Assembly: GCA_016210045.1 (NCBI GenBank)
Contig: JACQUX010000017.1
Span: 62,001 to 126,000 of the forward strand
DNA from: Deltaproteobacteria bacterium
GTDB lineage: Bacteria > UBA10199 > GCA-002796325 > JACPFF01
Length of the DNA stretch: 64,000 bases
Reading direction: 5' to 3'
Shown in pieces: positions 26,553 through 37,000 of the stretch; the first letter of the stretch is position 1; every line of letters begins with the position of its first letter. The translations under genes were made by a program, and so were the position numbers. The notes under the pieces were generated by a model. The model saw only the letters and a list, made by a program, of their open reading frames with translations. It was not told the origin of the DNA and made no database searches.

Positions 26553-27690
26553 GAGTGGTCGGAACGGGGTGCGGTGGACGATCGGCGCCTGTGACATTCA
26601 CCAAGATCGGCTGTGTCGGAGGGAGCTTTCCCGCGCGTGCCATTTCGAGCATCGCGGCGACGGCAGTGGCACTGGCATAGCAGGCCTCGATGCCTTCATA
26701 TTCCCAAAGTCGCAAGCGGGCTTCACGAATCGCGGCATCATCGACCGCAAGAATGCCGCCGTTCGTGTCGAGCGCAAGCTGGTGGATGTAGGGATATGTT
26801 CGGCGTGGATTGCCCCGCAGAATGGCGGTCGCCAACCCTTGCGGATTCTCGATCACATGGTGGGGTTGTATCCGATCGTACCCTTCGTGAAAGGCGGTTG
26901 CCATGGGCGCACATCGGGTTTGTTGTACGGCGAAGAAGCGAGGCAGCGTGTCCCATGCCCGCAACACCGCGTACTCGAGCGCCCCCTTGTACGCGCCGAG
27001 TAATCCCATGCCACTGCTCACCGCTTGAAACACGGCATAGGGAGGCGTTTTGATGGCGTCGAATGCCTCCAAATACGCGAGCTTCAGGCCTTCGCGTCGG
27101 GCGGGGTTGAAAAAGCCGCCTTCATAGACGATGTCTCGGTTGCGGGTAAACGCCACCGCCGCGTTTCCGGCCTGCACAAAATCGGTATCGACCACATACG
27201 TCGTGATGCACGGATGGTCCGCATAGTTCAGTCGCGGGAGGAAATAGCGTGCCACGAAGAGGTGAGCATGGAAACCGGTTTGCAGCTGCACGCCTCGGGC
27301 GTACGCGGTGGAGATGTTGCCGGAGGAGGCCAACGCGAAGGTCCGAATACCGAACTGACGCAGATAGGCGAGCCCCAGCGAGACGACGCGATCTTTTGTC
27401 GTGCGCGTGGGATTGGTGGTTTCATCTTTGAGATAGAGCCGGCGGAGTCCTACGGATCGGCCCAACGCCCGTGCATGGAGACAGGGGGTATTTCCGTCTC
27501 CCAGCCATACCAGATCGTTGCGGTGGGCTAACGGCAGGAGATCCCAGAAGCGCTCGATCGGATTGCCGCGGCGGTGTTGCCGCACCCGAGTCAGATCATA
27601 AAAAACGTCGATGGCTCCGCCACAGGTGAGGCATCGGGTTATGAATTGTGCCGTGTAGGGTTGTTTGCAGACGACACAGCGATAATCCAC
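26428..27690 (-). CDS. Threonine-synthase-like PLP enzyme
   Basis: About 420 residues of a fold-type II PLP enzyme. It opens with a four-cysteine zinc ribbon (Cys5, Cys8, Cys20, Cys23), then WLGDGNTPCLHA, the PLP lysine segment NPTRTTKDR (Lys99) and the phosphate-binding ASSGNIS. This is the layout of ThrC/cysteate-synthase-type enzymes, which act on O-phosphohomoserine or phosphoserine. GTG 27690 is chosen because GGGGAG lies 6-7 nt before it and the ribbon starts at once; an ATG at 27759 with GGAG is the alternative. Position inside the NRPS cluster suggests it makes or modifies an amino-acid building block (inference), but a housekeeping role cannot be excluded. Confidence 0.75.
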   Translation of the reverse strand: MDYRCVVCKQPYTAQFITRCLTCGGAIDVFYDLTRVRQHRRGNPIERFWDLLPLAHRNDLVWLGDGNTPCLHARALGRSVGLRRLYLKDETTNPTRTTKDRVVSLGLAYLRQFGIRTFALASSGNISTAYARGVQLQTGFHAHLFVARYFLPRLNYADHPCITTYVVDTDFVQAGNAAVAFTRNRDIVYEGGFFNPARREGLKLAYLEAFDAIKTPPYAVFQAVSSGMGLLGAYKGALEYAVLRAWDTLPRFFAVQQTRCAPMATAFHEGYDRIQPHHVIENPQGLATAILRGNPRRTYPYIHQLALDTNGGILAVDDAAIREARLRLWEYEGIEACYASATAVAAMLEMARAGKLPPTQPILVNVTGADRPPHPVPTTLIAWDATTTPHSPPQHGVAVSPDLRERGRASAPNAFPCARG

Positions 27691-27787
27691 GCACTTCTCC
27701 CCGCGACGTGCGGATCGTGGGGTCACTATTAATTCCCGATAGTGCCAGCTGCGGCCCATAGATACTCCGCTCGGTCCGGGACTCGTC

Positions 27788-28579
27788 TTACTTTTCCAAC
27801 ACGGCGAAGGCCCCAAAGGCCATTTTGCCGTGGATCTTGAAGCCGGCGTTGGCCCGTTCCGTCACTTTGACCGTTCGTGAGACCACGGGGGTTCGCCGGA
27901 GCTGGACATCGGCGTCAGATCCCTTCGGTAGTGTCAGATTGATCGTGCCTGCTGCCGCCTCAAAATTCACGGCGCCGGGATTGGGCAAGCGACTCCATTC
28001 CAAATTGACCTGGCCGGTGGCGAGTTCGATCTCGGTGCGTGGTGAACGGACGATCCCGTGGACCAATCCCGCGCCCACTTCCAGACGCACGTCGCCGTCG
28101 AGATTGCGCAACGTCAGTTCGCCCGCCGCGACTCCGGCGCGTAATTTGAATTGGCGCGGCATTGTCACGTCCATATCGACGGCGCAGTCTTCGCCGGACG
28201 CGTGGGTGACAATACGGAACGTGGATCCGGCGTTGATGAACTGCGGATTGCAGCGTGCGCTGCCCTGCCGGCGCGTATAGGTCACGGTGATTTTTTTATT
28301 GTCGGTGCCGGTAATCGTAGTGCGGCCTTCTTCTTGGGCTATGCGCAGGGTGTCGAATCCACTTGCGGCGACTTCGTGCCGGTTCGATGCGGCGTCGGTT
28401 GGGGGCGCGGCCGGGATAAGGCGTTGTACGGCGGTCGCCACGGCGGCGATAGTCGGGCTACCCATAGAACCTCCTTGTGGTGGTTGTGGCCATGGATTGG
28501 CCAATAGTGGTGACGTGCACAACAGCGTGAGGAGCGCGAGGCTTCCCAGATAGTGTAGTGCTCTCGATCGTTGCGGCAT
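27788..28579 (-). CDS. Exported DUF4097-like beta-helix protein
   Basis: A 263-residue protein with a signal peptide (LGSLALLTLLCTSPLLANP). The C-terminal ~150 residues alternate short strands (GELTLRNLDGDVRLEVGAG, TEIELATGQVNLEWSRLP), the pattern of DUF4097/putative adhesin repeats. Two mature cysteines may form a disulfide. GGGAGG lies 4 nt before the ATG. A sigma-54 promoter is visible ~40 nt upstream, so this gene is co-regulated with the divergent biosynthetic operon. Its role may be surface binding or protection (inference). Confidence 0.65.
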   Translation of the reverse strand: MPQRSRALHYLGSLALLTLLCTSPLLANPWPQPPQGGSMGSPTIAAVATAVQRLIPAAPPTDAASNRHEVAASGFDTLRIAQEEGRTTITGTDNKKITVTYTRRQGSARCNPQFINAGSTFRIVTHASGEDCAVDMDVTMPRQFKLRAGVAAGELTLRNLDGDVRLEVGAGLVHGIVRSPRTEIELATGQVNLEWSRLPNPGAVNFEAAAGTINLTLPKGSDADVQLRRTPVVSRTVKVTERANAGFKIHGKMAFGAFAVLEK

Positions 28580-28619
28580 GTGGCCTCCCGTGTCTCGTTG
28601 GTTGCGATGCGTTAATTAA

Positions 28620-28634
28620 GCAATGCGTGTGCCA
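28620..28634 (-). promoter_or_regulatory. Sigma-54 promoter for the DUF4097-like gene
   Basis: On the minus strand TGGCAC-ACGCA-TTGC matches the sigma-54 -24/-12 consensus with GG-N10-GC spacing. It gives a normal leader of about 30 nt that contains the GGGAGG site. Confidence 0.75.
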
Positions 28635-28727
28635 CGGTCATGGTGGGCGAAAGCGAACGAGGTGCGTGGGTTTTTCGGTGCGTCTCATGTTGCTGGTCGG
28701 TGCGCAGTGTCCATTTTTTCAGACAAT

Positions 28728-28747
28728 CATTCCGAGCCTTCGGAATG
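28728..28747. promoter_or_regulatory. Candidate enhancer site for the sigma-54 regulator
   Basis: CATTCCGA-N4-TCGGAATG is a perfect 8+8 inverted repeat located about 100 bp upstream of both divergent sigma-54 promoters (28633 minus, 28831 plus), the usual distance for an enhancer-binding-protein site. A related but imperfect site occurs at 45147-45164. Confidence 0.6.
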
Positions 28748-28829
28748 CGCTGGAAAGATCGTCGTGCGATTCACCCGACTGGCACCATGTTCCTCTGCGC
28801 AATGCGTGTGCTCTTCGGTATCAGATGGG

Positions 28830-28844
28830 TGGCACATCGCTTGC
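28830..28844 (+). promoter_or_regulatory. Sigma-54 promoter of the PPTase-mutE-FAAL-MFS operon
   Basis: TGGCAC-ATCGC-TTGC, GG-N10-GC. The -12 C is at 28844 and the ATG of the PPTase at 28859, exactly 15 nt later, so the transcript would begin at or within a few bases of the start codon. Confidence 0.8.
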
Positions 28845-28858
28845 TCTATCATCTGCCC

Positions 28859-29569
28859 ATGAATGCTGCCAGAGATGCGATGGACCATGTGGCGACCCAC
28901 GCGATGCAGTTGCGGTCGGATCAGGATCTCCGCTGGCTGGATGACCATTTTGCGCCGGACGTCGATGCGCGGGGTGTTACGTTCCCGGTGACGCGGCGCT
29001 GCGAATTTTTGGCCGGCCGCTACTGCGCGCAACAAGCGTTGCAACAGATCGTTTCCCCGCCGATCCCATGGATTCCGGCCGGGCACGATCGATCCCCGCG
29101 TTGGCCCGACGGCATTGTCGGCTCCATTACCCACACGACAGACTATGTTGCGGCGGCAGTCGCGCGCAGTGACCGGATCGGTGCGTTGGGGATCGATTCG
29201 GAATCGTTGCTCCCAGCGACTGTGGTGCGGGAGATGGCCGCACTCGTGGCATACCCTGAAGAATTGGCGCTTTTCCGGTCCGCCGCTCCTTCCCTCGCGG
29301 AGGCGCGTGTCGCCGTCACGCTCTGCTTTTCTATGAAGGAGAGTCTCTTTAAATGTCTCTATCCACTGACCCAGCGGTATGTTGATTTTTTGAGCGCGCA
29401 GATCATCGCCGTTCATGCGGAGACCGGGACGCTGCGGCTCACGTTGTGCGCTGCGTGGTCGGATCGGTTCCCAGCGGCCTGGGCATGCGATGGCGGTTTC
29501 AGGTTGGATGGGTCGCGGGTGCATACCTGGGTCGCGTTGCCGGCCAGCTCGCGGAGGATGCCGTCGTGA
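28859..29569 (+). CDS. EntD-like 4'-phosphopantetheinyl transferase
   Basis: A 236-residue Sfp/EntD-type transferase. Visible motifs are RRCEFLAGRYCAQQAL, WPDGIVGSITHT, the Mg-binding GIDSE and FSMKESLFKCLYP, in the standard order. It transfers phosphopantetheine from CoA to the conserved Ser of carrier domains, here most likely the four T domains of the NRPS. ATG 28859 is chosen because it lies 15 nt after a sigma-54 -12 box, although no ribosome-binding site is visible. It heads a coupled four-gene operon; its stop overlaps the next start (TGATG at 29567-29571). Confidence 0.88.
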   Translation: MNAARDAMDHVATHAMQLRSDQDLRWLDDHFAPDVDARGVTFPVTRRCEFLAGRYCAQQALQQIVSPPIPWIPAGHDRSPRWPDGIVGSITHTTDYVAAAVARSDRIGALGIDSESLLPATVVREMAALVAYPEELALFRSAAPSLAEARVAVTLCFSMKESLFKCLYPLTQRYVDFLSAQIIAVHAETGTLRLTLCAAWSDRFPAAWACDGGFRLDGSRVHTWVALPASSRRMPS

Positions 29570-30930
29570 TGCCGATGCCGGCCAGCTGCGGAGCACTGCC
29601 GACGTGCGCGGAGGTCATCGCGCATCTCCGATCGCTGACCAAGCCGACGGTGGCGGCGTTGTTGGCTCGGGCCGATCAAGGCAGCACGTTACTGGTGCAG
29701 CCGCGTTGCGGGGTCGGCGCGCACGCCGCGATGCGTGCGTTGCTGGAACAATGCGAGCGCGAGGGGCGGCCCGACATTCTTACGATCACGATCGATTCCC
29801 ATACGCGGCTCCAGGCCTTCGAGCGAGCGGCGGCCATGTTGGCCGCGCACCCGGACCAACTCAACGGCTATCCGCTGTGCGCGCATGGATGGCGCAACGG
29901 GCGGGAGTTGAACGCGTGTGTTGCCGTGCCGCTGCAAGTGCGGCACGGATCTCCCGATGCCCGCGCGCTCTTTGCGATGAGTCTGGCGAGTGGGTTGACG
30001 GCCTTTGAGGGCGGCGGGATCACTTATAATGTTCCCTATTGTAAGGATGTGCCGCTCACGACGTCGCTGCAGGCCTGGGCGGAAATCGACGCCTGGTGCG
30101 GGGAGTTGGCGCAGCACGGGATTATCGTTGATCGTGAGTTGTTCGGCACGCTGACGGCGGCGCTGATGCCGCCGTCGCTCAGTGTGGCCATCGTGCTGCT
30201 GGAAGCCCTGTTAGCCGCCCGCGCCGGGGTGCGCTGTATTTCGCTGGCCTATCCACAAGGGGGCCATGTGGCGCAGGATGTGGCGGCGCTGCGCGTGTTG
30301 CGGAAGTTGGCCCGCGAATATCTGCCGGCCTCCGTACAATGCTATCCCGTGCTCCATGAATTCATGGGGGCATTTCCGGCCGATGCGGCCGTCGCGCAAG
30401 GATTGATCTTTTACGGTGCCATCGTCGCCCGGTTGGGACGTGCCACAAAAATTGTGACCAAGACGTATGCCGAGGCGCTCGGCATTCCCACCGTCCACGA
30501 GAATATTCAGGGCATTCGCTTGGCCAAGGCGGCCCAGACGCCGATGTTCGACTGGGTGACGATCGACGAGGCGGCAGTCGCCGAAGAGGAGGCGTGGATG
30601 ATGGAGGAAGTCCGCGCACTCCTGGCGCCGCCGTTGGACGCGCCGGATCTGTCCGCTGCGATTGTCGCCGCATTCACGCGCGGCCGGCTCGACGTGCCGT
30701 TTGCGGCCAGTCGACATGTGCGGTCGGCGGTGATTCCGATGCGGGATGCCGGCGGGGCCATCCGATATGCCGAGTGTGCCCAACTGCCGTTTTCTGAACG
30801 CGTGCGGCGACGGCATCGCCGACAATTACGGCTGGCGTCGGCCGCCTCAACGCACACGATGGCGAATTTCGTGCCCCAACTACAAGCGAGCATCGATTAT
30901 TTTGCCACGCAGGAGGTCCCGACATCATGA
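29569..30930 (+). CDS. Glutamate (methylaspartate) mutase large subunit, MutE/GlmE-like
   Basis: A 453-residue TIM-barrel protein that reads like the E subunit of B12-dependent glutamate mutase: LVQPRCGVG, LTITIDSHTR, PLQVRHGSPDAR, SGLTAFEGGGITYNVPYCKD, ISLAYPQGGHVAQDVAALR and KTYAEALGIPT. Together with the B12-binding subunit at 45.3 kb it would interconvert L-glutamate and (2S,3S)-3-methylaspartate. No methylaspartate ammonia-lyase is present, so a biosynthetic role, supplying 3-methylaspartate to the NRPS, is more likely than glutamate fermentation (inference; there is precedent in friulimicin-type clusters). Starts by TGATG coupling to the PPTase and overlaps the FAAL by ATGA. Confidence 0.88.
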   Translation: MPMPASCGALPTCAEVIAHLRSLTKPTVAALLARADQGSTLLVQPRCGVGAHAAMRALLEQCEREGRPDILTITIDSHTRLQAFERAAAMLAAHPDQLNGYPLCAHGWRNGRELNACVAVPLQVRHGSPDARALFAMSLASGLTAFEGGGITYNVPYCKDVPLTTSLQAWAEIDAWCGELAQHGIIVDRELFGTLTAALMPPSLSVAIVLLEALLAARAGVRCISLAYPQGGHVAQDVAALRVLRKLAREYLPASVQCYPVLHEFMGAFPADAAVAQGLIFYGAIVARLGRATKIVTKTYAEALGIPTVHENIQGIRLAKAAQTPMFDWVTIDEAAVAEEEAWMMEEVRALLAPPLDAPDLSAAIVAAFTRGRLDVPFAASRHVRSAVIPMRDAGGAIRYAECAQLPFSERVRRRHRRQLRLASAASTHTMANFVPQLQASIDYFATQEVPTS

Positions 30931-32729
30931 ATGCCCTCTCTCCCGACGTGCGTGCGTTGCGGCCTGCGTTCGATAGTCCATCGACGTGGGAGACTCTTCT
31001 CTGCGCACTCGATTATTGGGCGCATCATTGTCCGGATCGCCAGGCCTTTGCGTTTCTGGGCGATGATGGAACGGTGACGCACGCCTATACGTTCGCGACG
31101 CTCCAATCCCACGCGTTGGCCATTGCCGCAGTGTTGCAGGCAAAAACGATGACAGGCGACCGCGTCATCCTGATGTATCCGCCCGGGGTGGCGTTTATTC
31201 CGGCGTTTTTCGGCTGCCTCTACGCCGGGACGATCGCGGTTCCCGTGAATCCTCCCACGCGCGCCCGTCATCTCGATCGCATTGACTCAGTGATGGCCGA
31301 TGCGGGCGCCCACGTGGTGTTGGCGACCCAGTCGGTGCGCGACGCCGTGGGCTCCACACCGCTCCCGCCCGCCTGGCGCAGGTGCGAATGGCTAGACGCC
31401 GAAGCCGTGCCGATCGTGTGGGCCGAGCGATGGCGTCCGCATCGCCCGCGTCCCCACGATGTCGCGTTCTTGCAATATACGTCCGGGTCGACGGGCACGC
31501 CGCGTGGCGCGATGATCACGCATCGCAATATGATGCACAATCAATGGATGTTTCACCGCGCGTTTGCGACGGATGCTGCGAGTGTGTTTTGCGGTTGGGT
31601 GCCGCTCTTTCATGACATGGGTCTGATGATCCAGGTCGTCCATCCGGTCTATATCGGCGCGTCCAGCCTGCTCCTTTCTCCGTATGATGTGATGGCCCGC
31701 CCCGCGCGCTGGCTCCGGGCCTTGACGCGGCATCGTGCCACGCACACCGCCGCGCCGAATTTCGCCTATGATGTGTGTGTTCAGCATGTGACCGCCGAAG
31801 AGCGCGCGACGATCGACCTGTCCCACTTGCGTTGCGCCATTAATGGGGCGGAGCCGGTACGCGAATCGACGATGTGCCGCTTTGCCGCGGCCTTCGCGCC
31901 GCACGGTCTCCGCACGTCCGCGTTGTTGCCTGCCTACGGGATGGCCGAGGCGACGCTCATGATTGCCGCCGCGCCCCATGGTCAGCCGGCGGCGTATTCC
32001 CATTTTTCTCGCCGCGATTTGGATCGGGGGAGGGTCGCATGTCCGCAGTCCACGGCCTCCGCCGACACGGTGTCACTGCCGGGCTATTTGGTTTCCTTTG
32101 GCGACCAAGAAGTCCGCATTGTGGACCCGGTGCGGCGAGTGTTGCTCGCCGATGGCGTCATCGGTGAAGTGTGGGTGCGCGGCGCGCATGTGGCGAAGGG
32201 GTATTGGAAGAAACAGCGGGCCTCGCAGGATCTATTGCGCGCGCGCTGTGTCGGTATCGATGCCGAACGTCGGTATCTGCGCACTGGCGATTTAGGTTTT
32301 TTCTACCAAGGCCGCCTCTTTCTTACTGGCCGCGCGAAAGACGTGATGATCATTCGCGGACGCAACATTTATCCGGAGGATCTTGAGCATGCCATCCGCC
32401 AAACGGGATCGCGATGGCTGCAGGGGTTGAATGCGGCCTTTACCCAGGACGCGCATGGGGAAGCTTGCGTCGTGGTTGTGCAGGAACTGCCCGGTGACGC
32501 GACGCTGACAAACGAGGCGCTGCAGGCGTGCAGTGCGGACCTGGCGGCGGAGGTGAACGCCACATTCGACATTGCCTTGCATACGGTGCTGTTTCTCCCG
32601 CCGCGCACCATTCCGCGCACTTCTAGCGGGAAGGTGCGGCGGCAACACACGAAATGGTTGTATGCCACGGGGGCACTGCCCGTGCTCCACACCTGGCACG
32701 GATGCGTCCAATGCGCTTCGCGCTGCTAA
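30927..32729 (+). CDS. Fatty acyl-AMP ligase (FAAL)
   Basis: A 600-residue ANL-superfamily enzyme. It has the P-loop YTSGSTGTPRGAMITH (~187), the FAAL-type segment WVPLFHDMGLM (~227), NGAEPVRESTM and a C-terminal hinge TGRAKDVMIIRGRNIYPEDLE. FAALs adenylate fatty acids and pass them directly to a carrier domain without CoA. Here the acceptor is probably the N-terminal T domain of the NRPS, so this enzyme would start a lipopeptide. Chain length is unknown. It overlaps mutE by ATGA and the MFS gene by 19 nt, so the operon is tightly coupled. Confidence 0.9.
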   Translation: MNALSPDVRALRPAFDSPSTWETLLCALDYWAHHCPDRQAFAFLGDDGTVTHAYTFATLQSHALAIAAVLQAKTMTGDRVILMYPPGVAFIPAFFGCLYAGTIAVPVNPPTRARHLDRIDSVMADAGAHVVLATQSVRDAVGSTPLPPAWRRCEWLDAEAVPIVWAERWRPHRPRPHDVAFLQYTSGSTGTPRGAMITHRNMMHNQWMFHRAFATDAASVFCGWVPLFHDMGLMIQVVHPVYIGASSLLLSPYDVMARPARWLRALTRHRATHTAAPNFAYDVCVQHVTAEERATIDLSHLRCAINGAEPVRESTMCRFAAAFAPHGLRTSALLPAYGMAEATLMIAAAPHGQPAAYSHFSRRDLDRGRVACPQSTASADTVSLPGYLVSFGDQEVRIVDPVRRVLLADGVIGEVWVRGAHVAKGYWKKQRASQDLLRARCVGIDAERRYLRTGDLGFFYQGRLFLTGRAKDVMIIRGRNIYPEDLEHAIRQTGSRWLQGLNAAFTQDAHGEACVVVVQELPGDATLTNEALQACSADLAAEVNATFDIALHTVLFLPPRTIPRTSSGKVRRQHTKWLYATGALPVLHTWHGCVQCASRC

Positions 32730-34003
32730 AAAATCGAAATTTTTCCCTTTATGTCGGCGGTCAGGGGATCGCACTTTTTGGCAACGTGCTCCTTACGGTT
32801 CCGTTGTCGCTGTATGTGCTACAGCTCACGGGCTCGGCACGACAATTCGCCCAAACCTGGATCATCAGCGCCATCCCGCATGTGCTGATTGGCCCAGTCG
32901 TAGGCGTCTGGGTGGACCGGCTCCCGCAGAAACCGCTGCTCATGAGCTGCGATTTTCTGCGGGCCGGTTATTTGGTGTTGGCGAGTTATCTGGCCTGGAC
33001 ACACCAGTGTTCCTTGCTGTTTCTCCAGTGCTCCCTGTTTGGTTTCGCGGTGGTTGCGGTGTTTTTTCGCAGTGGCTGTGCGCCGCTGTTGCCGCGCATG
33101 TTGGACGAGGAGGAACTGATTGCCGGCAATGCGCTGCGCCGATTTGTGATCCGGGCCAACGAAGTGGCTGCGCCAGTCCTTGCCACGCTGTGCTATCAAT
33201 GGTGGGGGATGCCGACGATCTTCGCGCTGACCGCCGTGACATTTGGTTGTGCCGGCGTCATGAAGCTCGGACTGTTGTTGCCGCCTCGCGCCGTACCATC
33301 CTCCCCACGTTCGTTTTGGAAGGAACTGCCGATCGGGTTTCAGACGGTGATCTGCGATCGACGCTTACGCTCCTTGGTGCTGAATGGAACGTTGACGCAA
33401 TGTTTTATCACGCCGTTTTTTATGCTCGGCACGCTCCATATTTTGATTCAGGTCATGCAGGTGCCCGAGGTTTATGTGGGCACGCTCCGCAGTTGTGCCG
33501 TGATCGGTTCGCTGTTGCCGATTGTACTGATCTCCTGGATGCAAGCGCGCTTTCCGCTGACGTGGAATGTGACGTTAGGATTGGGCGGGGTGCTGGGCGC
33601 CACGGCGTTGCTTTTTCTGTTGATCGTGCCGGACATCGGCATCTGGCTCAGTCGGCATCCGGCCGGGGCTGCCGCATTTTTTTCCGGCGCCCGTCTGACC
33701 TTCGAAATGATGGTGGGGATTTACGGGGTATTTGTCGCCACGTTTTACCAGCTCCACGTCCCGGAACACGATTTGGGAAAATATACGGCAGTGACTCGCA
33801 TGGCGTATCGTCTGGGGCAAATTGGTGGGTTGTCGCTTTATGGCTATCTCTTCGATGCCCGGCCGCTGACGGACGCGTTTGTCTGTTTATTTTTCGGGAT
33901 CTGCGTGAAGATCCTGATCCATCTCCCTTTTGTGCTGGCCTCCCGGAAACGGTCGGAATCGTGGGGCGACCGAGCCGCAGAATGCGCCGTGGAGACGGCC
34001 TAA
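32711..34003 (+). CDS. MFS exporter
   Basis: A ~430-residue major facilitator transporter with about 12 membrane segments. It opens with RFALLKNRNFSLYVGGQGIA, typical of MFS-3/enterobactin-exporter-like proteins, and has the loop VGVWVDRLPQKPLLM between helices 2 and 3. As the last gene of the PPTase-mutE-FAAL operon it is the likely exporter of the peptide product. ATG 32711 is chosen; another ATG three codons upstream (32702) is equally possible. Its stop codon overlaps the NRPS stop on the other strand by 3 of the 4 bases CTAA at 34000-34003. Confidence 0.85.
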   Translation: MRFALLKNRNFSLYVGGQGIALFGNVLLTVPLSLYVLQLTGSARQFAQTWIISAIPHVLIGPVVGVWVDRLPQKPLLMSCDFLRAGYLVLASYLAWTHQCSLLFLQCSLFGFAVVAVFFRSGCAPLLPRMLDEEELIAGNALRRFVIRANEVAAPVLATLCYQWWGMPTIFALTAVTFGCAGVMKLGLLLPPRAVPSSPRSFWKELPIGFQTVICDRRLRSLVLNGTLTQCFITPFFMLGTLHILIQVMQVPEVYVGTLRSCAVIGSLLPIVLISWMQARFPLTWNVTLGLGGVLGATALLFLLIVPDIGIWLSRHPAGAAAFFSGARLTFEMMVGIYGVFVATFYQLHVPEHDLGKYTAVTRMAYRLGQIGGLSLYGYLFDARPLTDAFVCLFFGICVKILIHLPFVLASRKRSESWGDRAAECAVETA

Positions 34004-37000
34004 CCGATGGCGCGCTTGGCAGTCTGTTGTCCCCGATGCTCGTTATCGAGCAGTTCGCGCAGTGCAGCGTCCAATCGTGTCGGCAACGCCAATGCAACAC
34101 GCCGCATGGTGGCCAGTAGGGCCTGGATGGTGTCGCCGGAGAATTGGCGGGCGTCGTACTGCACAATCCCCGATACCCGTCCTCCGTGCTCCTTGATGTT
34201 GAGCGACAGTGGCACGCCCACGTGGACGGGCATGGCGTAAGTATATGGATTCGCGCGCACCACGCAGCGATTGAGGTCCAATCGCGCAGACGGCATGTTC
34301 CGATAGTTGAAATGAATTTGATACGGGGTGCCTGTCGCACCGATTTGTGCGGCGTACAACGCCGCAATGTGTTGAATCGGCACCTGTTGGTGTTGATATG
34401 CGCCCGTTGTGGCGTGCTGCTCCCGTGTGATGAGCGACCGGACGGATGCAGTGAGGTCGACCCGTCCGCGCACCGGGAGCACATTGATACAGTTGCCGAT
34501 CAGATCGTCCGCGCCGTGTAAGCGTCCGGCGGATTGGATCCCGATGATCGTGTCCCGTTGCTGAAAGCAGGCGCAAATCGCCGCGCGGTAGAGTGTCAAC
34601 AACACCGTGAACGGCGTGGTCGCCAGTTGGGTGGCTGTGGTTTGCACGGCGGCGACCACCGCCGACGAGAAATGCGTCGCCAACCGCGTGCCGTGAATGT
34701 GGTCTGCCGTGTCACCAAAGAGGGGGAGTCGATCGCCCAAGTGCTCTTGCCAATACCGCAAGCCCGTTGAGCCGTGGTGGGCGAGTTGTTCCTGTTCCCA
34801 TTGCACATAGTCAGGATACTGCATCGAGACCGGTGGCAAGCAGCGGCGCCATTGCCGCTGCGGGGTGTTCCAAACTTTCGCAAAGTCGCGCAGCAGCCGA
34901 TTGATCGACCATCCATCGCCGATGAGGTGGTGCAACGTCCAATAGAGGAGTCTTCGGTCGCGTCCGAGTCGCACCGATCCCATGCGGAATAATGGGGGCT
35001 GTGTGACGTCAAACTGACGGGCCTTCTCTTCGCACAGCAGCGCTGCAATCTGTGCCGCACGATCCGTGACCGCGATGCGCGAAAGATCCCAAATGGCGAT
35101 GTGGGCGGGAGCGGATGCGTGCACTTGTTGGCGCGGCCTCGCCGCTTCCTGAATAAAACCGGTGCGTAAGACGGCATGGCGGGCGATGAGGAACTCGAGG
35201 ACTGCGCGGGCGCGGGCCGCGTCGAACGGGCCGTGCACGTCGGCCACGCGCATGATGTGGACGGCGTGATCCTCCGGCCGTTCGTGCTGACGGCGCCACA
35301 TGCGTTCCTGGGCGCATGACAGCGGATGGGTTTGGTGTGCCGTCTTTCGGGCCGATGCGGGTTTCGACGCTGCATTGGCAGGCTGCGGCGCGTTGTCTAG
35401 CGTGGCGCAAAATGCGCGTAACGACGCGGCGGCGAAAAAAGACGGGAGCGAGATGTCGACCGGCCATTGTGCCCGCAACTTCGTCACGAGACGAATTGCC
35501 ATCAGCGAATTGCCGCCGGCCGCGAAAAAATTGTCGTCGATCTGCAGTGCCGTGCGTTCGGTGAGGTCGCGCGCGATGGTCAACACCATCTGCTCCGTTG
35601 CTGTCATTGGCTGGGGCGTCGCCGTGTCGTCCGGCTGCGTGGCTGCGATGGCGAGGAGTTGCTGTTTATCGACTTTGCCGTTGACCGTGAGGGGAATGAC
35701 GTTGACCGGCACATAGAGTGCCGGCAACGCCGCCGACAACACTGTGCGGGCGAGCCAATCGCGCAGTGTCTGTGCGGTCAGCGCGGTCTCGGCGACGTAG
35801 AATGCGAGTAATCGTTTCCCATGGTCGGTGGTGGAGACCACGACTGCCGCTGCACGGATATGGGGATGCGCGGCGAGCTGGTGTTCGATCTCTGCGGGAT
35901 GGATGCGCACGCCGTGGATCTTGACCTCGTCATCCACGCGGCCATGGATGGCCAGCGTCCCATCCGGTCGGATCTGTCCGGTGTCTCCGGTGTAATACAC
36001 GATGTCCGATGGGTCGTTGGTGAGAGGATTGGGCCGAAAGCGCGCATGGTCGGCAGGCGGCACCGAGGGCAAATAGCCGCGCGAGCGGAACGGCGTGCGA
36101 ATGACCAATTCACCGATTTCCCCGATGGCGCACGGCCGGCCGTCGCGTAGCACGAGCACGACGGTTTCAGGAATGGGCCGTCCCAGCGGCTGGACGCCCG
36201 GTGGCGGCTCGTCGGGGACCGGATAATATGTCTTGGCCATCATCGTCTCCGTCGGACCGTAAATGTTGGTCACTTGGCCCGCGAAGGCCTGCCGCCACTG
36301 CACGACCAACGACCGATCCAGCGGTTCGCCGCCGAAGATCACATGTCGCAACGCGCGCAAGCCACGCCCGCTGGCCGCGTCGCGGATCAACAGACGCCCG
36401 ATGCTCGGCACGGTATGCATATGCGTGACCCGCTCCGTCTCCAGCCACGCGACCAGCGTGTCCGGCCCACAACATTCCGCGGGCGGGATCACCAAGCGCG
36501 CCCCATTGGCCAGTGCCAAAAAGGTCTCTCGCATGAACGGTTCGAAGCCCGGCGTGTAGAGTTGCGCCACTCGCGCATCTGGGGTGATCGCGACTTGGCG
36601 ACTCAGCCAGTGATGATAGTGTGCGAGTCCCGGAATGGCGCCGACAATCCCTTTGGGTGTGCCGGTACTGCCCGACGTAAAATAGATATAGGCGGCACCA
36701 TCGTCCGGGATCGCTGGCAATCGTTTCGGCGCGGCGGGCGGCTGTGCCAGCAGCGATGCGAACGGGATGCTCTCCGGCAACGTGAGCGATGTCGCGACGC
36801 ACAGCACCTGGGTGCAGCGCGCCTCTCGGAGCATGAGGGCCAGCCGCTCTCGAGGAAACTGATGATCGAGCGGCACTGGCACCGCGCCGGCGCGCATGAC
36901 GGCCAAGAGCGCGAGAATCATCTCGAGCGACCGTCCACCGACGACGCCGACGGGCGTGTTCGCCGTGACGCCCCGAGTTCTTAATGCCGCGGCCGCGCAT

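Noticed and set aside
27735-27760. Possible sigma-54 promoter for the threonine-synthase-like gene
   Set aside because: TGGCAC is present but no GC at the -12 position (reads TATCGGGAA).
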